IMG/VR virus record: IMGVR_UViG_3300042691_007870
Coordinates: 1-31,521 of that record
Direction: 5' to 3' (one strand)
DNA from: a virus
Length of the DNA: 31,521 nucleotides
The translations under genes and the position numbers were made by a program. Below the pieces are notes generated by a model. It was not told the DNA's origin, searched no databases, and saw only the letters and a list, made by a program, of their open reading frames with translations. Positions 13,072 through 20,251 of this stretch are shown piece after piece (position 1 is the first letter of the stretch; each line of letters opens with the position of its first letter).

Positions 13072-14328
13072 TTACTTTTTCCTATACTTATTTATGAATT
13101 GTCTTCCCCAACTACTTCCTGGAGACATTTTCTCGACATATTTTCTATATCCATCAGTTCCAACAAGAGTATTTGGTTTTCCTGGTTCTCTTTCAATGCT
13201 ACTCATATGAACTTCGGAATACTTCTTTGTCTCCATAACATCTTTGATCCAAGACTTAAACATAATATGATCTTCTGTGACGCAAATAAGATAATTAGTG
13301 CCACGACGAATGATACGACCAACTAAACCAGTATTTAAATTTTCTACCAATTGACCAACTTGATATATTTTTTCTTGAATATAATTCTCACGAAGATTAA
13401 TCCAATCAAACTTGGGTGCAATCTCCCAAAGATCCCAACCTTCTTTGATTTGCATTGCAGCACGAAGAGTATTATAAAGTTCTCTTGCCTGCTTATCATT
13501 CATCGAAGCAGGAACACCTTTACGGAAAGTTTTAAAATCTCCTTCTGCTGCTGCCTTTCTTTGCTTTGATGCTGACATTCCCGTTAGATCATCTTCAGCA
13601 TCAGGATCTCTTTCACCAGCAGAACGAACTTCTAAGTTATCAAACTGATAAAGTTTTCCATTATAAGAACTAGAAAGTTTTTCAAATTCTTTGACTCTAT
13701 CTCCACCACCAATAATTCTTACACCAGCATATCCATCCATGTGTGCTTTTTTAAGAACATCAAAGATAGTACGATTTGCTGGATCATTAACAATTCTTTC
13801 ACTGTGCCCTGGGAACATCTGCCTCATAATAGAGACTTTAGTATCGGCATCCAGTGGATTCTTTTTCTTATCCTGACTTCTGGATGGAACAATAATATAG
13901 TCACCATCATCAGAAGATTTGGCAACCGTATCTAAAAGTTTTTCGTGCCCAGTAGTTGGTGGATTAAAACGACCAAAAGCAACGGTCAAAGTTCCTTTTG
14001 TTTTTTCAACTTCTGGTGGTACCATCTCAACTGGTTTTTCTGCAGCAGGTTGTTCTGGTGCAGGTTCTTGCTGTTGAGTTGATGGTTCTTGTGGTTCTGC
14101 AGGTTCTTGTGAAGAATATGAGAGATTCTTTTCTTTATCAGTCTGTGCTGGATCTTTTGCACCAACTCTTTGACGTTTATTAAAAAATTTTAATTGACCT
14201 TTTTCAGTTTTAGCAACAAACTCACCTTTCTTATCATACCATCCACCATGCCCATCACTTTGCAAACCCATTCTGGTTGCTTGTTGGACTGCAGTAGACT
14301 CTTTTAAGAATTGGAAAAAACTTTTCAT
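13072..14328 (-). CDS. Nucleotidyltransferase-domain protein in the virion gene block
   Basis: A 418-residue protein with three parts. The N-terminus (MKSFFQFLKES) resembles starts of phage virion proteins and is followed by a Pro/Gln/Glu-rich linker at about 70-105. The middle is a cytidylyltransferase/nucleotidyltransferase core: FGRFNPPTTGHEKLL carries the TxGH signature, RIIGGGDRV is a typical nucleotide-site loop, and GMSASKQRKAA matches the ISxTxxR-like motif. The C-terminal part (NTGLVGRIIRRGTNYLICV) is a small beta domain like those repeated in other phage structural proteins. Substrate cannot be read. It starts with a TAATG overlap with the gene upstream and lies 17 nt before the 681-aa gene. 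Confidence 0.78.
   Translation of the reverse strand: MKSFFQFLKESTAVQQATRMGLQSDGHGGWYDKKGEFVAKTEKGQLKFFNKRQRVGAKDPAQTDKEKNLSYSSQEPAEPQEPSTQQQEPAPEQPAAEKPVEMVPPEVEKTKGTLTVAFGRFNPPTTGHEKLLDTVAKSSDDGDYIIVPSRSQDKKKNPLDADTKVSIMRQMFPGHSERIVNDPANRTIFDVLKKAHMDGYAGVRIIGGGDRVKEFEKLSSSYNGKLYQFDNLEVRSAGERDPDAEDDLTGMSASKQRKAAAEGDFKTFRKGVPASMNDKQARELYNTLRAAMQIKEGWDLWEIAPKFDWINLRENYIQEKIYQVGQLVENLNTGLVGRIIRRGTNYLICVTEDHIMFKSWIKDVMETKKYSEVHMSSIEREPGKPNTLVGTDGYRKYVEKMSPGSSWGRQFINKYRKK
13089..13096 (-). promoter_or_regulatory. Late promoter (CATAAATA) for the 681-aa protein gene
   Basis: Fits NATAAATA on the minus strand, inside the 3' end of the preceding gene and 34 nt before the ATG at 13054. Confidence 0.6.
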
Positions 14329-14552
14329 TACTTACAGATTTCAGTGGTTATTGCTCGTTCGTTCGCAACAATGTAACTGAGGACACTATTCCTCATTTTC
14401 TTATATTTATTCATTTCCCTATCTGTCTTACAGAGAGAAATGTTCTTGTCAAAAACGAGATAAACGTGAGCAAGGAAATCATTGTATCTACGACTTCTAG
14501 ATTTAGAAGAAGATTCAAACGAAGAAATAATATCCTTTATTGTAAGATTCAT
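14328..14552 (-). CDS. Hypothetical basic protein, 74 aa
   Basis: Starts MNLTIKDIISSFESSSKSRS and ends ANERAITTEICK. It is Ser- and Lys/Arg-rich and probably helical, with no membrane segment. It lies between the candidate nuclease gene (3-nt gap) and the nucleotidyltransferase gene, to which it is linked by a TAATG overlap. I do not recognise a family. The tight fit on both sides supports a real gene. Confidence 0.6.
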   Translation of the reverse strand: MNLTIKDIISSFESSSKSRSRRYNDFLAHVYLVFDKNISLCKTDREMNKYKKMRNSVLSYIVANERAITTEICK

Positions 14553-14555
14553 ACT

Positions 14556-15899
14556 TTACGCTGCCGAAGCATATCTACCAATTAAATTTCCAAGAAAACT
14601 ACCTTTTTCAACATAGTTTCTATAATAGGGACCGCCATCTTTTGTTTCTCTTTTAACACGAAGAATAATTAATTCATCACTGACAGTTCCTCTCTTATGA
14701 ATAACAATTTTTGGCAATAACTCTCCTGATTGAGATCTTCCTTTAGTATAATTAACATCCCAATCATGTTGCCCCAAAACATTAGCAAAATTAGCAAAAT
14801 TATAAATCTTTGCCTCTCCTCTATTTAATTGTACAAGTTCAACATATTCTTCATTTAAAGTAGCAAACCATTCGATTGCTCTGCCAAAAGTTTGTAAGAT
14901 ACTTTCTTTTTCAGTTTGTGAATTTAATTTTTGCTGAACAAGATCCGCGACTTTATCATATACCAAATTAATAGCTCCAGAAACGTCATGTTCGATTTCA
15001 GATTTTTGCCTATAAGAGGACTCTAAATTTGAAATATCAATACCAAAAAGTCTATTAAAATACTCTTTATATCCATCTTGTCTTTTTCCAGTTTGTTCTT
15101 TTAAAAAGTTAGTGCCACCCTTTTGTCCAAATTGTTTTACATCACCCGCTTTAAGAGAAACTTTAATATCCACTGGTTGTAATACATTATTATCATCAGT
15201 AATTTTTACTTCTACATCAACCTTTGTAGTTGTCTGACCTGATAATCCATCTGATGTTACTTCTATCTTATCATATCTTCTATTTTCATAGACCAGTTTT
15301 GCCCATTTTTTAACTTTATCATCATTAGCATATTTTACAGCAGCATCAATATAAGTTTGTAATGATGGAGTTGAATTGCTATTCAACAGAAAATTCATGT
15401 TATTTTCTGCTAAAGCTATCGTAAGAATAACATCATCTTTTAAATCTATTCCCTCATTTTCCGCTTTATAAGTTTTGACAATTACTTTTCCTTTTCCTCT
15501 AGAAACTGGAGATCCCAAACCACCAAGTAAGTTAATTACATCTTGACTCGTTACCGTACTATTTCTATTAGTAAATCTAACAGCGATAGCGCAAGCAAAA
15601 ATACCTTCAGCAACATCACCCAAATTTGCTGTTGCTTTTGGTTTACAAATTTGTCCAAAGGTATACATTTTCTGGTTATTTGCCTTAAAAGGAATCAAAC
15701 AAGCTTCTCTTTTTTTATTTTGTCTTGCTAGAGTAAGAAATTGTTCTAAAGCTTCAGAATCATCAGAAGAAACTATACGAGGTTGTACAGATATTTTAAA
15801 ATTTCCATCATTAAATAATTCAACTATGGATGAAACATACTTCAAAATATCATTACTTCCAGTGCTCAATGCCGCAGTAGATTGTGATATATCTGCCAT
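14556..15899 (-). CDS. Candidate PD-(D/E)XK-type nuclease
   Basis: A 447-residue protein I do not know by name. It carries a pattern typical of the restriction-endonuclease fold: helix 1 with Glu99 (LGDVAEGIFACAIAVRF), Asp228 in TTKVDVEV, then S-x-K at 248-250 (VDIKVSLKAG), followed by Gln256 in VKQFGQ. Several restriction enzymes have Ser in place of the acidic residue two before the Lys. The remainder is mixed alpha/beta with no membrane segment. It is the first gene after the tRNA pair in the direction of transcription, ahead of the nucleotidyltransferase and 681-aa genes. It may act on host or competing phage DNA or be a structural protein of the same fold; only the motif supports nuclease. 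Confidence 0.6.
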   Translation of the reverse strand: MADISQSTAALSTGSNDILKYVSSIVELFNDGNFKISVQPRIVSSDDSEALEQFLTLARQNKKREACLIPFKANNQKMYTFGQICKPKATANLGDVAEGIFACAIAVRFTNRNSTVTSQDVINLLGGLGSPVSRGKGKVIVKTYKAENEGIDLKDDVILTIALAENNMNFLLNSNSTPSLQTYIDAAVKYANDDKVKKWAKLVYENRRYDKIEVTSDGLSGQTTTKVDVEVKITDDNNVLQPVDIKVSLKAGDVKQFGQKGGTNFLKEQTGKRQDGYKEYFNRLFGIDISNLESSYRQKSEIEHDVSGAINLVYDKVADLVQQKLNSQTEKESILQTFGRAIEWFATLNEEYVELVQLNRGEAKIYNFANFANVLGQHDWDVNYTKGRSQSGELLPKIVIHKRGTVSDELIILRVKRETKDGGPYYRNYVEKGSFLGNLIGRYASAA

Positions 15900-15918
15900 A
15901 GTTTTTATTTTTATTTAG

Positions 15919-15991
15919 TGCCCGTGAGAAGATTTGAACTTCCACTGTATGGATTCTAAGTCCACCCTCTCTACCGTTGGAGTACACGGGC
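15919..15991 (-). tRNA. tRNA with anticodon UAG (nominally Leu), short variable loop
   Basis: 73 nt folding as a cloverleaf on the minus strand: acceptor GCCCGTG/CACGGGC, D stem CTC/GAG, anticodon stem GTGGA/TCCAT with loop CTTAGAA (anticodon TAG), T stem GGAAG/CTTCT with loop TTCAAAT, discriminator A73. No CCA is encoded. The variable loop is only 5 nt (ACAGT), although bacterial Leu tRNAs have a long variable arm. The D stem has only three clear pairs. By codon rules it would read CUA. Confidence 0.85.
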
Positions 15992-15996
15992 ATAAG

Positions 15997-16069
15997 TGGA
16001 GAATAGGAGACTCGAACTCCTGACAGCCTGCTTGCAAAGCAGGTGCTCTACCAACTGAGCTAATTCCCC
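15997..16069 (-). tRNA. tRNA-Ala (UGC)
   Basis: A 73-nt regular cloverleaf on the minus strand: acceptor GGGGAAT/ATTCTCC, D arm GCTC/GAGC, anticodon arm CCTGC/GCAGG with loop TTTGCAA (anticodon TGC), T arm AGGAG/CTCCT with TTCGAGT, discriminator A73, no encoded CCA. It lies 5 nt before the second tRNA. Its first ten bases overlap the end of the upstream membrane protein gene. Confidence 0.96.
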
Positions 16070-16422
16070 TTGTTTTTCTTTACTTGTTTTGCGCTCCAAG
16101 CAACAAGTGCCATGAGAGCAAAGTAAAATAGATAATCATCTATCATCACAAGAAAGAAAATAATAGAACCACCAATCCTCAGATAATCTGGAAGTGGTAG
16201 TTTACTAGCAACCCATCGAACTTGTTTCTCAAAGATAAAGTATAGGGGTGCTAGTGCAGTGACTACAAACTCACTGTAAGGAACGACAAAGTATAGAGAA
16301 AGAATTACAAAGATTGGAAAGTAATGTCTCTCAGGTATTCTTTTCAGATAAGAAACATATAGATCAATCCAACCTTGACGGGTGTGTGGTCGGTTTTTCC
16401 AAAACTTTGCAATTCCTTTCAT
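16060..16422 (-). CDS. Multi-pass membrane protein, 120 aa
   Basis: A basic N-terminal segment (KFWKNRPHTRQGW) followed by hydrophobic stretches at about 34-65 and 81-110 (GGSIIFFLVMIDDYLFYFAL), then a basic tail KQVKKNKGN, suggesting three or four membrane passes. The stop codon TAG lies at bases 8-10 of tRNA-Ala, so message and tRNA share ten bases. No family recognised; a host-membrane role during infection is possible. Confidence 0.65.
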   Translation of the reverse strand: MKGIAKFWKNRPHTRQGWIDLYVSYLKRIPERHYFPIFVILSLYFVVPYSEFVVTALAPLYFIFEKQVRWVASKLPLPDYLRIGGSIIFFLVMIDDYLFYFALMALVAWSAKQVKKNKGN

Positions 16423-16440
16423 ATATTATCTTGATTATCT

Positions 16441-16623
16441 TCAATCCACAATTGAAATAATTTTTTCGTCAATATCAAGAACTACTGCACGAATATCAGA
16501 AATTCGAGGAGGAACACTTGACTCATTATATGTATATCCTTGTTGAGCATCAAAAAGAATTTGACGAACTGCTGCAGCAGATCTGACATCCATTTTGATT
16601 GTCACTTGTTTTTGTTTAGTCAT
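16441..16623 (-). CDS. Small conserved-type hypothetical protein, 60 aa
   Basis: Starts MTKQKQVTIKMDVRSAAAVR and ends VLDIDEKIISIVD. It is a short alpha/beta protein with no membrane segment. Its ATG overlaps the mazG stop as ATGA, so it is translated with mazG. I do not know a function. Confidence 0.65.
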   Translation of the reverse strand: MTKQKQVTIKMDVRSAAAVRQILFDAQQGYTYNESSVPPRISDIRAVVLDIDEKIISIVD

Positions 16624-17036
16624 CGGTCATCAGAAGCACGGTTTTCGGAGAAGTAAACATCAAAAGCACCTTCAGGATAACGCTTGAGAAGTTTTTGTAC
16701 ATTTTTAGCAACAACATCATCAAGGGTCACTTCAAGAGCCATACAAGCCTGAGCAACATACCACATAATATCACCAAGTTCGATGATCATATGTTCACGA
16801 TTATCTTCATTAAAGGGTTTGCCCTGAAAGATCATTTTCTTCACAATCTCCATAAACTCACCACCTTCGGCATTGATACCAACAGCAGCAGTCAGCAAGC
16901 GTTCAATATTAGCACCTTTCTCATCCAGTGCGACAAGACGATCAGAAAGGGAAAGGAAGTCTTTGGACGCATCAGAAGTTACAGCATCCACAAACTCAGC
17001 ATACTTATCAAAATTAACGTGTCTAGCAGTTTCCAT
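16620..17036 (-). CDS. mazG: MazG-type nucleotide pyrophosphohydrolase
   Basis: An all-alpha NTP-PPase of 138 residues, a standard cyanophage accessory gene. The metal-binding pattern is visible: Glu residues in EGGEFMEIVKKM, then the E-x-x-D of MIIELGDIMWYVAQA. MazG enzymes hydrolyse nucleoside triphosphates; in cyanophages a role in host ppGpp or in dNTP pools has been proposed, and cyanophage enzymes have been reported to act on deoxynucleotides, so the real substrate is open. It sits directly after gp41 with a TAATG overlap, which ties it to replication. Confidence 0.93.
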   Translation of the reverse strand: METARHVNFDKYAEFVDAVTSDASKDFLSLSDRLVALDEKGANIERLLTAAVGINAEGGEFMEIVKKMIFQGKPFNEDNREHMIIELGDIMWYVAQACMALEVTLDDVVAKNVQKLLKRYPEGAFDVYFSENRASDDR

Positions 17037-18412
17037 TAAAATTTAAATCCTTCAAACGACTTTTTAGGTTTCTTGTCTTCATCATTATACTCGTCATCTT
17101 GCCCAGAGTCAAGTATATCCTTTTGAGCAGTTTGCTCACAGTCATAAAGACGCATTTTAGCACGGTCAATACCTACAATGAAACGCTTGTAGATCGTAGG
17201 GTCATTGTATCTGTTCTTCAGTTGCTTCACCATAATCTGTCCCAACTGCTCAAGTTCTTCAGTGCTAATAAGGGCAAACATAAGATCAGCAGTAGCAGGG
17301 AGACCAAAGGATTCAGAAGTATCAGTAAGTTCAACATCACTATTACCGTAACCTGAACGGGTGGTCTGAGTAGCGGAGACAATTGGGACATTAAACTCCA
17401 CGGCGAGTCCCCTAAGTTCTTCAGCAATTGCTTTAATATACGAATATGAATTGACAGAAAGGTTTGACTTATACCTGCTGGAAGCACAAATATTAAGGTA
17501 ATCAATGAAAATAATATCAGGTCTAAATGACTTCTTAAGTGCCAACTCATTAAGCAATGCCTTAAAGTGTCCACTGTGAGCAGAGGCAGTAGGATACTCT
17601 TTAATTATAAGTGATCCTTGTGTCTTCTTAGAGAGATTGGTTACTTTATTCTCGAACATTTGACGTGGGAGATCAACCAATTGCTGAATCGGCGTATTGA
17701 GAAGGTTTGCATCAATCCTTTCTGCAATTCGCTCTTCTGCCATTTCAAGAGTGATATAGAGAACGGACCTGCCTTGCAATAAGACGGAAGCAGCCAAATG
17801 ACACATGAATAACGATTTCCCAACGCCTGTCCCAGCGAGAGCGATATTGAGAGTCTTATTAGGGAGACCACCCTTTGTGATTTTGTTGAAATATTCCAAA
17901 TCAAACTCGATCTTATCTTCTTTACGATGATAAAAGTCATAACGTTCCTCATAGTTTTGAAGATAGTCGTGTCCGATATTATTATCAAAACTTACCGCAA
18001 GAGCATCCGAAAGAATGCTTGGAATTGCATCACGATTCTTCTTTTCATTATTTCCATCTGCAATATGAATCGACTCCATAAGAGCAAGATAGATCGCACG
18101 ATCACGACACCACTTTTCGGTAGTGTCAAGTAACCATTGCTTCTCAACTGCATTACCATTAAACTGAGATACTAATTCTCGAATTTCTTTTATCTCAGAT
18201 TCTGTGAGATCTGTTCGATTATCTATCTCAATACTAAGTGCTTCAACTGTGATTGCTGAACCATATTTAACAATGAACTTAACAATTTCTTCAAACGTGA
18301 CCTTTTCGGATTTTTTCTCAAAATAATCTGGTTGAATAAAAGGTATGACTTTTCGGGAATAATCTTCATTGTAAACTAAGTTGCGTAAAATTGTAAGTTC
18401 AAGTCTTTCCAT
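17036..18412 (-). CDS. 41: Replicative DNA helicase (T4 gp41-like, DnaB family)
   Basis: A hexameric 5'-3' helicase that moves on the lagging-strand template and recruits primase. The N-terminal helical domain spans about 1-140. The RecA-type motor domain has Walker A GTGVGKS at 194-200 and Walker B-type FIDYLN further on, followed by an H3-like SATQTTRSG segment. At 458 residues it is close to T4 gp41 (475). It overlaps the oxygenase stop upstream by one base (TAATG) and is linked to mazG in the same way. Confidence 0.96.
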   Translation of the reverse strand: MERLELTILRNLVYNEDYSRKVIPFIQPDYFEKKSEKVTFEEIVKFIVKYGSAITVEALSIEIDNRTDLTESEIKEIRELVSQFNGNAVEKQWLLDTTEKWCRDRAIYLALMESIHIADGNNEKKNRDAIPSILSDALAVSFDNNIGHDYLQNYEERYDFYHRKEDKIEFDLEYFNKITKGGLPNKTLNIALAGTGVGKSLFMCHLAASVLLQGRSVLYITLEMAEERIAERIDANLLNTPIQQLVDLPRQMFENKVTNLSKKTQGSLIIKEYPTASAHSGHFKALLNELALKKSFRPDIIFIDYLNICASSRYKSNLSVNSYSYIKAIAEELRGLAVEFNVPIVSATQTTRSGYGNSDVELTDTSESFGLPATADLMFALISTEELEQLGQIMVKQLKNRYNDPTIYKRFIVGIDRAKMRLYDCEQTAQKDILDSGQDDEYNDEDKKPKKSFEGFKF

Positions 18413-18969
18413 TATTTGTAATGCAAGTAGGCACTCATAATATATTTTGGTCCACTTAAAGTAGGATTACCTTTATGAGGGTACATCCAAAGTGGTGGGA
18501 ACATCAGAAGTGTTCCTCTTTTAGGTTGAATAACCAGGTCTTTAAAAATAGTTTCTCCACCAGTTTCCACATCATTTAAATACCACATAAAAGATAAAAA
18601 TCTTCGTGCAGATTCGTGGTCAACGACATCAACATGAGTATCAAAACGATCTTCCCCACCAGGATTATACTTCTTTATTCGAAACTGTTCAAATGCATGT
18701 TCCTGTGGGAAAACTCTTTGGTCAATAAACTCATAATACTTATCACGATATTCAAATACTTTTTTGATGATGTGACTATGAACTTGATTGACCTCTGGTG
18801 AAAGTTCTCTAAATTCTGTCAAATTAAACTGAGTAAAATTTGGTTTTCCTTCATTATCATGACGTTCATGTTTATCTGGAACTTGTTCAAATAATGAAAT
18901 GAGAAAATCGCAAATATCTGGTTCTAAACTATTTTCATAAGTAAGAACCAGATCATTAAGTTCAACCAT
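18412..18969 (-). CDS. 2-oxoglutarate/Fe(II)-dependent oxygenase (prolyl 4-hydroxylase-like)
   Basis: A 185-residue protein with the dioxygenase facial triad His112-x-Asp114 (THVDV) and His165 (YPHKG), plus a basic residue for 2-oxoglutarate about ten residues on (Lys175 in GPKY). The motif LSFMWYLNDVETGGET is typical of the P4Hc subfamily. Such genes are a hallmark of marine T4-like phages and their substrate is unknown. I chose the ATG at 18969 because it overlaps the uvsX stop by 8 nt; the longer reading from 18996 would overlap by 35 nt. It lies between uvsX and gp41, so it is expressed with the replication genes. Confidence 0.9.
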   Translation of the reverse strand: MVELNDLVLTYENSLEPDICDFLISLFEQVPDKHERHDNEGKPNFTQFNLTEFRELSPEVNQVHSHIIKKVFEYRDKYYEFIDQRVFPQEHAFEQFRIKKYNPGGEDRFDTHVDVVDHESARRFLSFMWYLNDVETGGETIFKDLVIQPKRGTLLMFPPLWMYPHKGNPTLSGPKYIMSAYLHYK

Positions 18970-19963
18970 AACTAAATTCTTCTTTAGCAATTGCATCGAG
19001 TTTCTGCATTACTTCTTCGGTAAAATACTGGTCAGGGTTCTTTAAGATTTCCTTTGCGTAAATCTTTTTACCGTCCATCTCATAACGCCCCGCAACATTC
19101 TTCCAGAGTCCACCGAGTTCCCCGAGTTCCAGAAGACCATAATACCGATCAAGACCGCGATCATCATAAAATAGACGGATTTCAACTTGCTGATTCTCCT
19201 TACTCAAACGTGACTTAGCAGTCTTTGCCTTGATAATATTTCCAATGACTTCTTTTCCATCTTTCTCTTTCGACTTGCTGAGATAGATGATAGAAGAAGC
19301 GGCATACTTAAGACCACTACCACCACCCATTTCTTTAGTAGGAACATAAGCACCAATAACGTCATAGGTGTGGTTGGTTACAATCATTGGGATATTTGCC
19401 TGCCCCAACTTGAGAGTGAGCATACGGAAAGCACCTTTTACAAGTTGTGATTTAGTCATATCACGAACTTGTTTGTCGTTGAGTGCATCAGTAATCTCTT
19501 TCTCAGTCGAAAGCATACCCAGAGAGTCTAACACAAACATACACGGTTTACGCTCTCCTTCAGGTTTTTTTAAGTATAGGTCTACTGCTTTGAGTGCTTT
19601 TGTGCGAAACTCTTCTATGGTGACAACATTAACCACGACAAGACGAGATGTGTCGATGCCTCTTGACTCCAGGAGTGACTTTGTAATGGCAGCCTCAGTA
19701 TCAAAGTAGAGACAATAACCATCGGAGTGAATATCAAGAAAATTCTTAACCACAGCGAGAGAAAAGAAAGTCTTTCCAGTAGAAGACTCTCCAGCAATAG
19801 CAGTAATTTTATTCCCAGATACACCACCAAATATACTACCTGAAACCAGTGCATTAAAAATGTACGAACCCGTGTCAACATACTTTTCAGTCTCATCAAT
19901 ATCAGAAGCAAGTTGCGTATACTCACCACCGATTTCTTTTACAATATCCTTAAGAAATTCCAT
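18962..19963 (-). CDS. uvsX: UvsX RecA-like recombinase
   Basis: Strand-exchange protein for recombination-dependent replication and repair. Walker A is GESSTGKT at 58-65, Walker B is CMFVLDSLGML, and the segment EMGGGSGLKYAAS is the DNA-binding loop region. At 333 residues it is slightly shorter than T4 UvsX (about 390). The start ATG has AAGGAGAAAAAG upstream. It is preceded by two tiny paralogous genes and DNA polymerase, and followed by the oxygenase and gp41, an arrangement common in cyanophages. Confidence 0.96.
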   Translation of the reverse strand: MEFLKDIVKEIGGEYTQLASDIDETEKYVDTGSYIFNALVSGSIFGGVSGNKITAIAGESSTGKTFFSLAVVKNFLDIHSDGYCLYFDTEAAITKSLLESRGIDTSRLVVVNVVTIEEFRTKALKAVDLYLKKPEGERKPCMFVLDSLGMLSTEKEITDALNDKQVRDMTKSQLVKGAFRMLTLKLGQANIPMIVTNHTYDVIGAYVPTKEMGGGSGLKYAASSIIYLSKSKEKDGKEVIGNIIKAKTAKSRLSKENQQVEIRLFYDDRGLDRYYGLLELGELGGLWKNVAGRYEMDGKKIYAKEILKNPDQYFTEEVMQKLDAIAKEEFSYG

Positions 19964-20090
19964 TCTTTTTCTCCTTATTCAAAATGTTCATTTTATATCC
20001 CCAAAGTTTAGCATAAAGACTAGGTTGTGAACGTTTAAGAGTATCCATTATAATTTGTAACTCATTTTCTGTAATTGGAAGTGTTATCAT
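19950..20090 (-). CDS. Tiny conserved-type protein, 46 aa, paralogue of its neighbour
   Basis: Starts MITLPITENELQIIMDTLKR and ends NKEKKNGIS. The ATG overlaps the stop of the previous tiny gene as ATGA, and the 3' end overlaps the uvsX start by 14 nt. The stretch ITENELQIIMDTL aligns with INDEELNTIINAM of the gene upstream, so the two look like an old tandem duplication. No function known to me. Confidence 0.62.
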   Translation of the reverse strand: MITLPITENELQIIMDTLKRSQPSLYAKLWGYKMNILNKEKKNGIS

Positions 20091-20251
20091 GCGACAAGTC
20101 CATATTCTTCACGTAAGATTTTTTTATAAGGTAAACCCTGTTCTCGGAGTTCTTTTACCAGTTTAAGTTTTTGGAACAATGCTGTGTCTCCACCAAGAGT
20201 CATAGCATTAATAATTGTATTCAGTTCTTCATCATTAATAGGTAGATCCAT
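20087..20251 (-). CDS. Tiny conserved-type protein, 54 aa, between polymerase and uvsX
   Basis: Starts MDLPINDEELNTIINAMTLG; the second half is a basic amphipathic helix (KLKLVKELREQGLPYKKIL). The ATG overlaps the polymerase stop as TAATG, which fixes the start. Similar small proteins at this place occur, to my knowledge, in T4-like cyanophages. Position suggests a replication-related role, but that is inference. Confidence 0.68.
   Translation of the reverse strand: MDLPINDEELNTIINAMTLGGDTALFQKLKLVKELREQGLPYKKILREEYGLVA

Noticed and set aside
14404-14411. AATAAATA on the minus strand as a late promoter
   Set aside because: It lies within the coding region 14328-14552, 76 nt from the next start, in AT-rich sequence; not distinguishable from chance.
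16695-17039. Plus-strand frame opposite mazG
   Set aside because: MazG motifs on the other strand are clear; the plus frame has no independent support.
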